Shown: positions 20,125-30,440, counted from the first letter of the stretch. The stretch: DNA of 64,000 nt from Ambrosia x helenae (GCA_030844895.1 CM061231.1:36217149-36281148), one strand, 5' to 3'. The notes: a model not told the origin generated them from the sequence alone. Program-made: numbers and translations.

Positions 20125-21963
20125 TTACCAGGGCTTGTCCTTGATTGTTGTTTGCAGGAGGCCTATGGTTCTGGTCTGGTTATTTACTGGGACAATAGCT
20201 CGCTCAGTATTTGGATTAGGTTGTGTCTGAACTTGCTGCCTCTGATTCTGATTGGCTCTGTTGTTGTTGAAGGGATTCTGATGACCTTGTTGCTTCGGTC
20301 GGTCACATTCTCTTGCAAAGTGCCCTTTGGTGCCACAGTTGTAGCACGTGACCTTAGTTTTATCAAACCCAAACTTAGTGTTGTTGTTTATCAGAACATC
20401 TCTCCTCCCTGTCCTGTCCATATACTCCTTTGCCCTTCTCACCACACTTGCGAAGTGCCACTGGATATCTATCAGATCCATGTCATCTTTATCGATCTGC
20501 GAGTAACCCTCTTGTGTAAGATGAGGATTCCCGACCTGTCCTGCAACCAATCCACTGTAGGAGTTGACCAAGGTTGATAGTAGAGCCATGTGTTCTTGAG
20601 CTAACTCTACAGTAACCTTCTCTAAACCTGCTGTGTTCAGCTGCTCTGCGACTGGGTTGGTCCGATAGCCACCTTGACTTGAATTCGAAGCACCTCCATA
20701 TCCACCATAACTTGTAGTTGAAGCCCCACCAAACCCTGATGAAGAAGGTCCACCAAATTTTGAAGTTGCCTGTGCTGGTGCTGCAAGATGAGAAAAAGGG
20801 TTAACACCAAATTGGTTAGTATTATAATTCAAAGGATACTGGTTTCCTTGTCCGAAGGGATAGATTGGAGGAGGAACATCAGTTGGGGGACCATAGTTGT
20901 CAAAGGCATAAACTGGATCCGGGTTAACCACAAAAGCAGTCTGTGGTTTGGATCCACCCACACTGGCGTCCTGAAGAGGGTTCCCGTAGTAGATACTGGG
21001 ATTCTGTGGAATGAGCGCCTTGTTTGCCCTCCTGATCTCTTCTATCTCCTTGTTCTCCAGCTCAGTTATGAACTCATTGATGGTGAGTGTATGATAAGCA
21101 TTGCTTGATTTCAGGATGTCCAACCATTGATGCCAATGAGGAGGTATCGCCTCAGCAAATCTTTCCACAAGGTCTGCAGATGAGTATAAGACCCCGTACT
21201 GGTACATTTCGGACACCAAGTGGTAGTATCTTCCAGTCATGTCTCTCAGCGATTCGTTCCCAATAGCATTGAAGTTCTCGAACTCCTTCTTGAGTTGATC
21301 CATTTTGACCTTTCGAGTATTTAGATTTCCCTCATTTCGCTCAGCAAGCGCTAACCAAAGCATCTGTGACATAGTGCACTGAGCGAATTGATGAAGTATA
21401 TCTTTGGGAAGAGCTTGTTTTAATGCTGCCATCGCCTTCTTTTCGTAGTTGTACTTCTTACTCTGATCTTCATTCATATCTTCCAGTGAGATCGGAGTAT
21501 TCGAATTCTCAACCATCGGCCTGCTGTACCCTGTCTCTATTGATGACCATACGAGACCATCGATACCCTCAACGTATGTCTGAAATCTGCCCTTCCATCC
21601 GTGGTAGTCGGACATGTATTGCAGTTTCGGTGCCATATTCGAACTACCCGTCTCTAAGTCACTCATGAGAACGGAAGACAGATAATTAGTCTGTGAATTT
21701 GCAGCAGCCGCGAATGCCCACGGATTCGCATTCATCGCCTGTTGTTGAGCCGCTAGCGCCCACGGATTGATTCCGACAACATTCGCTTGCATTTGCGCTT
21801 GTTGCATCCGTTGCGCGTTGCGCTCGGCTGAGAATTGCCAAGGGTTCGTGGGTACGTTTGTTTGATTGTTCATTTGTTGATTATATTGTTGCCTTGGTTG
21901 ATTCAGATGTCCCCACGGGTTTGCCATATGTTTAAGTTCGTTAAAAGTCCGATACTTAGTCAA
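20125..21963 (-). CDS. Sirevirus gag, N-terminal part with first zinc knuckle
   Basis: A 612-codon frame starting at ATG 21963. It opens with Asn/Gln-rich repeats containing NPWALAA and NPWAFAA, followed by the retrotransposon-gag (UBN2-like) domain (YHGWKGRFQTYVEGIDGLVW, LEDMNEDQSKKYNYEKKAM, FENFNAIGNESLRDMTGRYY). A Gly/Ser/Tyr-rich linker leads to the CCHC knuckle CYNCGTKGHFAREC near residue 545. Gag forms the particle that packages element RNA. The frame ends prematurely at 20125 because of a 5-base tandem duplication (CCAGACCAGA, minus strand, 20170-20179). Without it, gag would continue into the next segment. Confidence 0.88.
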   Translation of the reverse strand: MTKYRTFNELKHMANPWGHLNQPRQQYNQQMNNQTNVPTNPWQFSAERNAQRMQQAQMQANVVGINPWALAAQQQAMNANPWAFAAAANSQTNYLSSVLMSDLETGSSNMAPKLQYMSDYHGWKGRFQTYVEGIDGLVWSSIETGYSRPMVENSNTPISLEDMNEDQSKKYNYEKKAMAALKQALPKDILHQFAQCTMSQMLWLALAERNEGNLNTRKVKMDQLKKEFENFNAIGNESLRDMTGRYYHLVSEMYQYGVLYSSADLVERFAEAIPPHWHQWLDILKSSNAYHTLTINEFITELENKEIEEIRRANKALIPQNPSIYYGNPLQDASVGGSKPQTAFVVNPDPVYAFDNYGPPTDVPPPIYPFGQGNQYPLNYNTNQFGVNPFSHLAAPAQATSKFGGPSSSGFGGASTTSYGGYGGASNSSQGGYRTNPVAEQLNTAGLEKVTVELAQEHMALLSTLVNSYSGLVAGQVGNPHLTQEGYSQIDKDDMDLIDIQWHFASVVRRAKEYMDRTGRRDVLINNNTKFGFDKTKVTCYNCGTKGHFARECDRPKQQGHQNPFNNNRANQNQRQQVQTQPNPNTERAIVPVNNQTRTIGLLQTTIKDKPW

Positions 21964-22601
21964 ATTTTCAGTTTCAGATTGTTATAGGCGATTGGGAACT
22001 ATAATTGTGTGTCTATTGGCGATTAGGGATTTGTATAGGCAATTACAGGTGTAATCACTAGTATTACATGCGATTAGAGTGTAATTGCTAGTGAACAGTT
22101 GAGCAATTACAAGTCTATAGGCGATTGGGGAACTTCAGGCAATTAGGGACTATGCCACACAAAAGTGATAGCGATTAGGCCCTAATCGTGTATAGGACCA
22201 AAGAGTTTTGGTCGATTAGAGTGTAATCGTGTATAACTTGATGCTAATCGCCTATAGATAGGCGATTGGGAAGGAGCAGGTTGTTGTAATCGCCTGATCT
22301 GATCTGTAACTTCACTTTTGCTCAAAAACTACCGTTTTTGCCTCAAAATCTTATCCAAAACGATTTGTTTAATCCCCAAATGATTAGAAAAGTTTCCAAA
22401 ACAATTTTAGAACAAAACCTAATAAAAAACACACGTTTTCATCCATTAAAACACACTAAGAATTTGAAAATAAGGGTTTTTGTGAAAAACTCAAAGTTTC
22501 AAAGTTCAAAACAGGTTTTTGATTAAAAATCACAACTTTCACACAAAAACCTACCTGTTTTCACTCGTTTTTGTTATCAAAACGCTCGTGGTAAGAGCCT
22601 C
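21964..22601 (-). other. Sirevirus 5' leader with GCGATTAG/CTAATCGC word cluster
   Basis: Untranslated leader between PBS and gag. Bases about 21980-22290 repeat words such as TATAGGCGATTGGG, GTAATCGTGTATA and CTAATCGCCTATA in both orientations, which can pair into several hairpins (for example CTAATCGCCTATAGATAGGCGATTGG at about 22241-22267). Leaders of LTR elements carry packaging and dimerisation signals, so an RNA-structure role is plausible. Confidence 0.7.
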
Positions 22602-22614
22602 GGCTCTGATACCA
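22602..22614 (-). promoter_or_regulatory. Primer-binding site (initiator tRNA-Met type)
   Basis: Minus-strand TGGTATCAGAGCC, complementary to the 3' end of plant initiator tRNA-Met, two bases inside the 5' LTR. This sets the element's orientation as minus. Confidence 0.92.
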
Positions 22615-22616
22615 CT

Positions 22617-23145
22617 TGAAGGATCGACGAACGTGTCAACCGACAATCACGAGGGTTATATTCAAGGTGCGGAATCCCTTGAATATGCTTTAATAACAGA
22701 AACCAACTTGAAACAATGATAAACGAGTAATTACAACACACATACGGGTCAAAAGATTAACGTTTATATCATTAAAACAGAGCACGAATGTTACAATGAT
22801 CAAACCAAGCAATCTCAGACCTGGGAGGGTGTTTGGAGAGTGTGTGTGGCAAGAACTAATGATTAGGGCAATAATTGGGCCTATTTATACCTCCCATACT
22901 CGTACAGGTCAGTATAGGCGATTAGGAGCTATCCAACATGTAGTTATAGGCGATTGAGCCTTAATCGCCTATAGCCATCTTCTAATCGCATGAACAGTGA
23001 TGGTGAATAGGGTGTAATCGCCTATCACCATCCTGTAATCGCCTATAGCCTTAATCATACCCAAAAACGCGTATAAACGTCTCCAAACACCCCGAAACTC
23101 GTCCAAACAACATATATACTAGCCTAGGGACATCATGCACTAATA
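22617..23145 (-). repeat. Sirevirus 5' LTR (529 bp)
   Basis: Direct repeat of 5225-5753, with about 12 substitutions by eye. It ends ACTAATA, where the other copy has ACTAACA, so the canonical terminal CA has mutated here. The TATA box TATAAATAG is at 22881-22889 (minus) and the hairpin at 22945-22973. Confidence 0.95.
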
Positions 23146-23370
23146 GTGGATCACGAGGAATGAGAAGTTTTTAGAGGCAAAGAGGCGAACGGAAGATCTA
23201 TTGTAGCGAACATTAAGAGTTTGTCCTTTTTTTGGCTACGATGTAAATTTAAGTTTAAAGACATAGTTTGTGAAGAATGGCGTTTATCACCATTGTATAT
23301 GTTGTAATTGGTTCCCAGAAATCCCCGCTTTGAGAACTGTCCATCTTGGTGTTGAATGAAAACGAATTTC

Positions 23371-23411
<41 letters not shown>
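23146..23411 (+). pseudogene. LINE ORF2 C-terminus, right half, with poly(A) tail
   Basis: Continuation of the LINE interrupted at 5224. After GTGGA it encodes ITRNEKF...KSLSFFWLRCKFKFKD...WRLSPLYML and stop, matching the C-terminus of the intact LINE at the window start. It is followed by a 3' UTR and a long A run (about 23371-23411). The frame is degenerate overall. Confidence 0.85.
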
Positions 23412-23413
<2 letters not shown>

Positions 23414-24605
23414 AACATCAATTCAATACTTGAGGCCATTTAATATTATTGAGACTAGGCCATTTGATATTATTGAGACTTAAACAGTCACTCTAAATTA
23501 GAAATGGTTGAATAACAATGTTTATTCATTCTACTAAAATTCAAAAAATAAAATTGTATATATAAAACATATGTATTTGGACATATACAATCAACATGTA
23601 CATTTACATATATGTTATATTACCTACACATAAGTTAAAAATAACAAGAAAATATATAAAGAAGATTGTTTGATGTTTTTTGTATGTACATAACACATTT
23701 TGTGTGTACAAAAATAAAAAAATTTAAACATATAAAGTGTTGATAAAAATAAATTTAGACGATTTTAGTTTATGTTTCTTCTTATAACTATTTAAGTATC
23801 CTTGAATTAACACTTTACCATGTTAATGAATCCCTTCTAAATTACAAAACTGATAAAAACAAGCCAAAACGAGTTATGATTACTAAAACGAACAATTAAC
23901 TATGTTATACTATTCTTGCATTCTGAATACCTTTTAGTATATTACCATTGATAAAATATATTATTGCCCTTTAATATTTCATATCCCTTAAAAATATATT
24001 TCAATTGGAGTTTGTTCTCAAAACCCATCATTTTTTATGTATATCGTTAAGAGCACTCACAATGTGAGCAGAAAGATGACTACGGAAGTGACAAACTATG
24101 GCACCGACCTTTTATTTTTAATTTTCTTAGGTTGGGTGTTTTGGCTTTGCGACACCACACGCCAACGTGCTTGGGTGTTAACCGTGAGTGTGGCAACAGA
24201 CGTAAGTCAAGGATGTATGGATATTTATGGGTTTGAAATCCCATGCAATTACCAATAAGCGCATGTGGAGTTGGGCATAATTTCATATTACATAGCCTTA
24301 TAAGTAATATCTTAATGAACTTTGTATATAGTAATAAACATATAAACTTAAAAAACTTCTAAATAGTAATAACTATATTTTTATCTTTTATGATTTAATA
24401 TTTAAATTGTAATATAATTTATTTTTATAAGATATGAAAACTTAAATATTTTGTCACAATAACTAAATTGGTTAAATGTAAAGAGGAGATAGTAAAATGT
24501 AATTTATCCTTCATTCTTAATGAAAAATTCTCTTATATATATATAAAAAAAAAAAACATAAGAACAAATGAAAAGCTAATAAATGGACAGAAAATTCAAC
24601 ATTAT
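23412..24605. other. Intergenic, AT-rich, no gene seen
   Basis: No coding region or named repeat that I can support. A less AT-rich patch at about 24050-24290 starts GAGCACTCACAATG and could be a decayed MITE, but I see no clear terminal repeats. Confidence 0.5.
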
Positions 24606-24613
24606 AAAAAAAC

Positions 24614-25193
24614 TAGGGGCGGCAATTATTGACACGACCCGAAAACCGACCCGAACCCGACACGAAATAAAATAGATTTGGGTCAACTAACACGACCCGT
24701 TTAAAAAAGCGGGTTGGGTTCGGGTCAACTAATACGACCCGTTTAAAAAAATGGGTCGGGTTCGGGTTGACACATATATAAAATGGGTTGACCCGTTAAC
24801 CCGTTTAAGTATTTAGAAAAAAAAATATATTATATTTTTGTTTTTCTTTTTCCATTTCCATGTACATGGTTAATTATAATTGTGTTATTTTTGGCACACT
24901 GTATTATTTATTTGTCACACTTATATACTCACCATTAAACATTTTATTGATAACCCGCTTACAACCCAACAACCCGCTTATAACTCATGAACATGTATTA
25001 CTCATTTAAAAATATGGGTTAAACGGGTCGTCTTCGGGTTGACCCGGATTTTATGTGGGTTGGGTTAGGGTTGAAATATTTGACACGAATAATAATATGG
25101 GTTGGGTTCGGGTTGCACATTTCAACCATCAACCCGCCAACCCGCAACCCATAAACCCGCCAACCCATCAACCCGACACGATTGACACCCCTA
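24614..25193. mobile_element. hAT-type MITE (580 bp) with perfect 8 bp TSD
   Basis: Termini TAGGGGCGGCAAT and ATTGACACCCCTA form imperfect inverted repeats. The flanks are identical: AAAAAAAC at 24606-24613 and at 25194-25201. TSD length and the TAGGGG end are hAT-like. The inside is built of alternating words GACCCG and CGGGTTGGGTT, so the strand folds on itself. No transposase ORF is present. Confidence 0.82.
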
Positions 25194-25201
25194 AAAAAAA
25201 C

Positions 25202-25330
25202 TTAGAAAAGTCTAAAAAAGCCATTCTTGGTGCTCCCGCTTCCTTTTAGTTGTTAAATAGCTGAGAAAATTATGAATAGAAAACCATAACAAAAGCCCAT
25301 TCCAAAACAACATCCATTAATTTAGAGAAC
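25202..25330 (+). promoter_or_regulatory. Proximal promoter of TAXI copy 1
   Basis: Conserved with the sequence upstream of copy 2 (about 42655-42776): GTGCTCCCG, TTTCCTTTT, TTAAATAG (a TATA-like box at 25252-25259) and AGCCCATTCCAAAA occur in the same order. This supports a real, once-functional promoter. Confidence 0.6.
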
Positions 25331-26663
25331 ATGCAATATTCAACTATGCTTGTGCTAATAATACAAGTAATCTCCATCGTCCTAGCCATCATCTCTCAAC
25401 AACATGTAGCTTCAGCTTCCTTAGTTGTTCCAGTTACTAAACACACCGATGCCGCCCTTAGCCCTCTCTATAGCGCGCACGCGTATTTCGACAAAGCTCA
25501 ATACCAAGATCCATATACAGCGAGCACTCCGGCCTATTGGAACCAATGGCGATATGTGCAACAAAGCTTGCTTATAGACCTTGATGCTCCATTCTTATGG
25601 CACTTCAGTTATCCACGTCAAGAGGGTTGCCAAGAGTGCCGGCAACCGGTTAGATGCACAGAGTCTCCATGCACTGACTTGAGAACCACTTCTTCATATC
25701 AGAGCCCCTTATGTCCACCTCCAACCAATACTTCAATGTATGATATTTTTTTTAGACTGTGAAACATGCCCGGTTAACGTTGTTAGCCCCGTTACAGGAG
25801 AGTGCAGCCAAGTCATCCCAACCTATGACGAATTCATGTTTACAAATAGCAATGGTAGAGGTGTCATGTCTTATGATCCATATATAACTTATCCCATTGC
25901 GGGGAGTACTCCTCCTTGGACGTTTGATCCGTTCCCTAAACCCATCCTCGGTGTGATGGGGCTTTCAACCTCTCCATACGCGTTACCAGCGTATTTAGGC
26001 GAGGTTGACCGTGTAATAGCTCTATGTTTGCCTAGCAATGTATCCATGCAAGGTGTTCTTTTCTTTGGATATGGTCCTTATTATCTTAGCCCCCAAATTG
26101 ATATTGATGTAAGGAGTTTACTTTCTTATACCGCGTTGCTCAAGCATCCAAAGTCTTTTGGATACTTCATCGGTGTCAATGCAATTGCGATTAAAAACAG
26201 AAGTATCAATCTTCCCGTGAATGCCACTACCAAGATAAGTACACTTGAACCTTACACCAAGCTTCGAACCGACATCTATAACGATGTGGTTAGAAGGTTT
26301 TCAAAGGTTACAAAACGAATCCCACCTGCCAAGTCGGTTGCACCATTTGGTCTATGTTTCAACACCACGGTTAATGGTACTACAGTTGGTATAAAAGTAC
26401 CGAATATTGATTTGGTTCTACAAGATGGGAAGACGTGGACTATATCAACCGCTAACTCCATCATGCAAGTGACGGATGATGTCGCCTGCCTAGCGGTTGT
26501 TGACGGTGGTCCTACAAGTGAGCACGCAATCGTGGTTGGAACGTATCAGTTTGAGGATAACATGCTCGTGTTTGATTTGATGACTTCGACTTTTGGGTTT
26601 AGTTCCTCGTTACTACGTAATAATACCGCATGTTCAAATTTCAGCTTTGAGGTTAGTCACTGA
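25331..26663 (+). CDS. TAXI / basic 7S globulin-like protein, copy 1 (one frameshift)
   Basis: Secreted pepsin-fold protein of the xylanase-inhibitor / EDGP / basic 7S globulin group, which acts in the plant cell wall by binding microbial glycanases or peptides. A hydrophobic signal peptide covers about residues 1-29. The N-terminal lobe has LLIDLDAPFLWH, where active proteases have a DTGS-like site, so it is probably catalytically dead. Many Cys occur (CQECRQPVRC, CPVNVVSPVTGEC), and the C-terminal lobe has PFGLCFNTT, VPNIDLVLQDG and FEDNMLVFDL...LGF-like FGFSSSLL. Several N-glycosylation sites are visible. Without the shift it would be about 443 residues, normal for the family. The frame breaks at a T8 run (25744-25751), where copy 2 has one base fewer in the aligned interval; sequencing error or a fresh mutation are both possible. 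Confidence 0.85.
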
Positions 26664-27204
26664 AATCAGTTAAACCATTTCTAATAATACAACCGGTCAA
26701 CCGGCAATGAATGGAATTATCCAAGCATGTACATCGACGGTTTGCTTTACGTGCTAATAATGCATGAAATTATTGTTCAATGTTTTTATGTAATTCTGGT
26801 TTTGTGTTTCTATGTAATTCTTGTCCCGTGTCTTTATGTAATTCTTGTTTAGTTGATTTGTGTTTCTATGTAATTTTTGTTCAATGTTTTCAATGTAGTC
26901 AAAATTTATCGGCTTAATCATATTTGGATGTATGCAAATTCAATAGTACTTATGAAAGAAATAACGGTTTATATATAACTACAACAATTTTACCTTATAC
27001 CGACAACAGCCAGCCATAACGACAACAGCCGCCGTTGGCACACACACATATCGGATTAGGTTCAAATGATAATTAAGAGAACTAATCTGGACCATTGATA
27101 TTGGTTTGATTTTTCTTTTTTATTTAAAAAATCAAAAGGGTAGTTAAGTCATTTTTAACCCTTTTAATTTGTAACCCTTGTGAGGATGAAGAACTAGATC
27201 ATGA
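26664..27204. other. 3' flank of TAXI copy 1, no gene seen
   Basis: AT-rich. Bases 26780-26880 repeat the phrase TTTCTATGTAATTCTTGT a few times. The first part resembles the 3' flank of copy 2 on both sides of the Helitron there. Confidence 0.5.
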
Positions 27205-27763
27205 TTCTGCACTGTGGACTATGGTCTTGTAGCATTCCTTCTCTCTTCGATCAATATCCATGTCCTCCAGCTTTTGAATAACTTCATTGATGTTTAGTCT
27301 CTCAAAGCTTCCTATTTCCTTCAGCACTTAATGATATTGACTCCATTGACTCGGAAGAGCATCTGCAAAACATTCAAGTAATCTAGTAGAAGAATTAATA
27401 ATATTTACTAATGCATTCACTATAGTAAAAACGAGAAATCATGTTTTTAACATGACACTTTCCCGATGCATGAGAACGCTTCAAATTCTTTCTTTATCTG
27501 ATCAGCCATAGACTTCTTTCTTCTTTGATTTCCCTCGTTTCTCTCTTCCAAAGCCATCCACGACATACACGAAGTTGTACACTGTGTAAACAGATGCAGA
27601 ATATCTCTTGGTAGGTTTTATATCATGATAGAATATGCCTTCTTCTCTGGATTAGACTTCTTTCTCTGTTCTTCATCAAGATTAGAGACTTCGATTGAGA
27701 GATTGAGTTTTCTTGTAATGGCCTCATGTAACCCTTAATAACATAAATCCAAAGATCTGTATC
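27205..27763 (-). pseudogene. Decayed Copia gag (element B), distal part
   Basis: Minus-strand reading gives gag-like words aligned to the Sirevirus gag: LLECFADALPSQW (compare LVERFAEAIPPHW), LNINEVIQKLEDMDIDRE and upstream SNLDEEQRKKSNPEKKAYS. It contains stops. It is the distal part of the gag that resumes at 33442; the concatemer is inserted after TATTC (27764-27768). Confidence 0.75.
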
Positions 27764-27768
27764 TATTC
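27764..27768. repeat. Target-site duplication TATTC of the LTR concatemer (left)
   Basis: Identical TATTC at 33437-33441. Only the outermost LTRs are flanked by it; inner LTR junctions have internal sequence instead. Confidence 0.9.
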
Positions 27769-28091
27769 TGATAGAGACCGATTCGAGATGGTCAATCTCC
27801 CTAGTGACCCGTTGAGTGGGTTAGGCTCCAAAGAACATAGATAAAGAAGAAGACTAGATTTTCCAATAATTTTCTCATTCCTCTCAATCATAAAACTCAA
27901 AGGCCTTTTATAAGGCTTACAAACAACTAACAGACGTGGACAAAGTAGAAAATAACTGCATGCTACCACTATCCTAGTTTTACATGGAATAGAAAGAACA
28001 TAGGAACAAAACAAAGGAACATAGTCACCCACGTAAAGTACATGGGGTAGCAACGTGTGCATGACGGGACTCACTAGATCGGCACGTATCA
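27769..28091 (-). repeat. Concatemer LTR 1 (323 bp)
   Basis: Starts TGATAGAGACC, ends GGCACGTATCA. The minus-strand TATA box TATAAAAGG is at 27904-27912. Preceded by TSD TATTC. Confidence 0.93.
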
Positions 28092-29071
28092 ATTCCCGCG
28101 CTCCTCAAAACGTTCTTGTCCTCAAGAACAAAATGCGTTTGCCATGGTAGTCGCCATTCGACTCTCCCGATGGCATTCGGTGCGGTCTTAACGACGCGCC
28201 ATGGTGGCCGCCACTCGAGTCGTTGCACGGTACCTACGATCGTTGGCTTGGATGTAGGTTCCATCTTCGTGGGAGCATTACTTGCTGAAGTTCGTGACAC
28301 TAATTGAGTTGCAACGACGCGTTTCTCTAATAGTAACCAAAGCTCCAAAAATGCAACATGAATAGGACTTGGCTTCTCATCCATACAACTTTTCTTCGAA
28401 GCAGGTTTGAGTTTGGTTAGCGTAGTGATGAGGATGTACGATTGTGTGGAATAGGAGGTTAATGGTTGTGCAAACGGTTCCGGGGCTGCGTTTGGTGGCG
28501 GATTTGGCACCGGTGGGATGTATGTCTTATGAGATGGTGAAGGGTCGGTTTCGGTTGGTGGCAGATTTGGCACCGTGGAGTCCACAGATGGTGATGGTGG
28601 CTGCTATGGCGGCCTCCATTCTCGTGTTTTGACTGCCTTTGGAGCCTCGTTGTTGAAGGACAAGAACCGGTTGTTGTGGGTGCCATATTTAATGGGTGTG
28701 CGTGTGGTTTTAGGGGCTGGTTTAGCGTGTTGAAGGGTGACATGTGAGGTTGATTTTGGTGCTGATTTGGGGACTGGTTTGGGTGAGGTTTGTGATGCGG
28801 ACGAAGTGGTTGAAGAGGGTCGTTTGGGTGTGGTTTTGTAGGCCGTTTGTTGGTGCCGAATGGTGCATTTTTTGGATGCGGATGAGGATATTTGATGTAA
28901 GAATGGTTTCGGGGCAAATGGTTTGGGCGGCGGTCTAGGAAGTTGTAGTCGAGCGGGTAGTGGAGGTGGTGGAGGTATACCACGGCTAGCGGTATACTCT
29001 TCAAGGCTTTTTTGGTTTTTCTCGATAGTATTCCATAATTCGTCAAGCAACAACTGGATTTTAGAGGTCAT
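28025..29071 (-). pseudogene. Proline-rich ORF, concatemer unit 1 (premature TAG)
   Basis: Same ORF as in units 2 and 3, but TGG is changed to TAG at 28604-28606 inside the EWRPPWQ motif. It starts at ATG 29071 (TSKIQLLLDELW) and would end in the LTR at 28025. It carries the Y variant at the PIK-Y-GTHNN position. Confidence 0.8.
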
Positions 29072-29104
29072 GATGGAGGTGAATTCGAGAATGAAAGCAC
29101 CAAA

Positions 29105-29427
29105 TGATAGAGACCGATTCGAGATGGTCAATCTCCCTAGTGACCCGTTGAGTGGGTTAGGCTCCAAAGAACATAGATAAAGAAGAAGACTAGATTTTCC
29201 AATAATTTTCTCATTCCTCTCAATCATAAAACTCAAAGGCCTTTTATAAGGCTTACAAACAACTAACAGACGTGGACAAAGTAGAAAATAACTGCATGCT
29301 ACCACTATCCTAGTTTTACATGGAATAGAAAGAACATAGGAACAAAACAAAGGAACATAGTCACCCACGTAAAGTACATGGGGTAGCAACGTGTGCATGA
29401 CGGGACTCACTAGATCGGCACGTATCA
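29105..29427 (-). repeat. Concatemer LTR 2 (323 bp)
   Basis: Same ends as LTR 1. Carries the GGCCTTTTATAAGG variant. Shared between units 1 and 2. Confidence 0.93.
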
Positions 29428-30407
29428 ATTCCCGCGCTCCTCAAAACGTTCTTGTCCTCAAGAACAAAATGCGTTTGCCATGGTAGTCGCCATTCGACTC
29501 TCCCGATGGCATTCGGTGCGGTCTTAACAACGCGCCATGGTGGCCGCCACTCGAGTCGTTGCACGGTACCTACGATCGTTGGCTTGGATGTAGGTTCCAT
29601 CTTCGTGGGAGCATTACTTGCTGAAGTTCGTGACACTAATTGAGTTGCAACGACGCGTTTCTCTAATAGTAACCAAAGCTCCAAAAATGCAACATGAATA
29701 GGACTTGGCTTCTCATCCATACAACTTTTCTTCGAAGCAGGTTTGAGTTTGGTTAGCGTAGTGATGAGGATGTACGATTGTGTGGAATAGGAGGTTAATG
29801 GTTGTGCAAACGGTTCCGGGGCTGCGTTTGGTGGCGGATTTGGCACCGGTGGGATGTATGTCTTATGAGATGGTGAAGGGTCGGTTTCGGTTGGTGGCAG
29901 ATTTGGCACCGTGGAGTCCACAGATGGTGATGGTGGCTGCCATGGCGGCCTCCATTCTCGTGTTTTGACTGCCTTCGGAGCCTCGTTGTTGAAGGACAAG
30001 AACCGGTTGTTGTGGGTGCCATGTTTAATGGGTGTGCGTGTGGTTTTAGGGGCTGGTTTAGCGTGTTGAAGGGTGACATGTGAGGTTGATTTTGGTGCTG
30101 ATTTGGGGACTGGTTTGGGTGAGGTTTGTGATGCGGACGAAGTGGTTGAAGAGGGTCGTTTGGGTGTGGTTTTGTAGGCCGTTTGTTGGTGCCGAATGGT
30201 GCATTTTTTGGATGCGGATGAGGATATTTGATGTAAGAATGGTTTCGGGGCAAATGGTTTGGGCGGCGGTCTAGGAAGTTGTAGTCGAGCGGGTAGTGGA
30301 GGTGGTGGAGGTATACCACGGCTAGCGGTATACTCTTCAAGGCTTTTTTGGTTTTTCTCGATAGTATTCCATAATTCGTCAAGCAACAACTGGATTTTAG
30401 AGGTCAT
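29361..30407 (-). CDS. Proline-rich ORF, concatemer unit 2 (intact)
   Basis: 348 codons from ATG 30407. An N-terminal amphipathic helix-like stretch (MTSKIQLLLDELWNTIEKNQ) is followed by long Pro/Lys/Ser/Thr-rich sequence. Three related words recur, EWRPPWQ, EWRPPWR and EWRLPWQ, and the tail is LEDKNVLRSAGIDTCRSS. The coding frame runs into the downstream LTR and stops at 29361. I recognise no gag, protease, RT or integrase domain. The tail resembles the end of Gypsy polyproteins, so the ORF may be a rearranged gag/pol remnant. It carries the H variant (PIK-H-GTHNN). Whether it is translated is unknown; conservation across units may reflect only recent amplification. Confidence 0.6.
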   Translation of the reverse strand: MTSKIQLLLDELWNTIEKNQKSLEEYTASRGIPPPPPLPARLQLPRPPPKPFAPKPFLHQISSSASKKCTIRHQQTAYKTTPKRPSSTTSSASQTSPKPVPKSAPKSTSHVTLQHAKPAPKTTRTPIKHGTHNNRFLSFNNEAPKAVKTREWRPPWQPPSPSVDSTVPNLPPTETDPSPSHKTYIPPVPNPPPNAAPEPFAQPLTSYSTQSYILITTLTKLKPASKKSCMDEKPSPIHVAFLELWLLLEKRVVATQLVSRTSASNAPTKMEPTSKPTIVGTVQRLEWRPPWRVVKTAPNAIGRVEWRLPWQTHFVLEDKNVLRSAGIDTCRSSESRHAHVATPCTLRG

Positions 30408-30440
30408 GATGGAGGTGAATTCGAGAATGAAAGCACCAAA

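Larger units (their letters stand above)
5225..23145 (-). mobile_element. Sirevirus-type Ty1/Copia retrotransposon, full length, 17.9 kb, non-autonomous
   Basis: Complete Copia element read on the minus strand: 5' LTR 22617-23145, PBS 22602-22614, gag 21963 to about 17984, pol 17977-14405, a 5 kb spacer, an additional ORF of about 1100 codons (about 9251-5893), PPT 5756-5764 and 3' LTR 5225-5753. RT wording (YVDDIIFGSTN, FEMSSMGEM.FFLGLQ), a gag with two CCHC knuckles, an initiator-Met PBS and an ORF after pol all fit the Sirevirus (SIRE) lineage. Its length is nearly twice that usual for the lineage, partly because of a 2.8 kb nested segment (9338-12131). Stops in gag, RT and before RNase H make this copy non-autonomous. 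The two LTRs differ at about 12 of 529 positions by eye, implying insertion on the order of a million years ago under usual plant rates. Confidence 0.93.

Noticed and set aside
24037..24258. 73-codon plus-strand ORF
   Set aside because: No domain, no paralogue in locus 2, and it lies in a patch that looks like a decayed MITE.
25739..25757. A tiny intron (GTATG...TTTTTTTTAG) explaining the TAXI copy 1 break
   Set aside because: It would be only 18 bases, far below plant intron size, and its removal does not restore the frame. A one-base T-run difference does.
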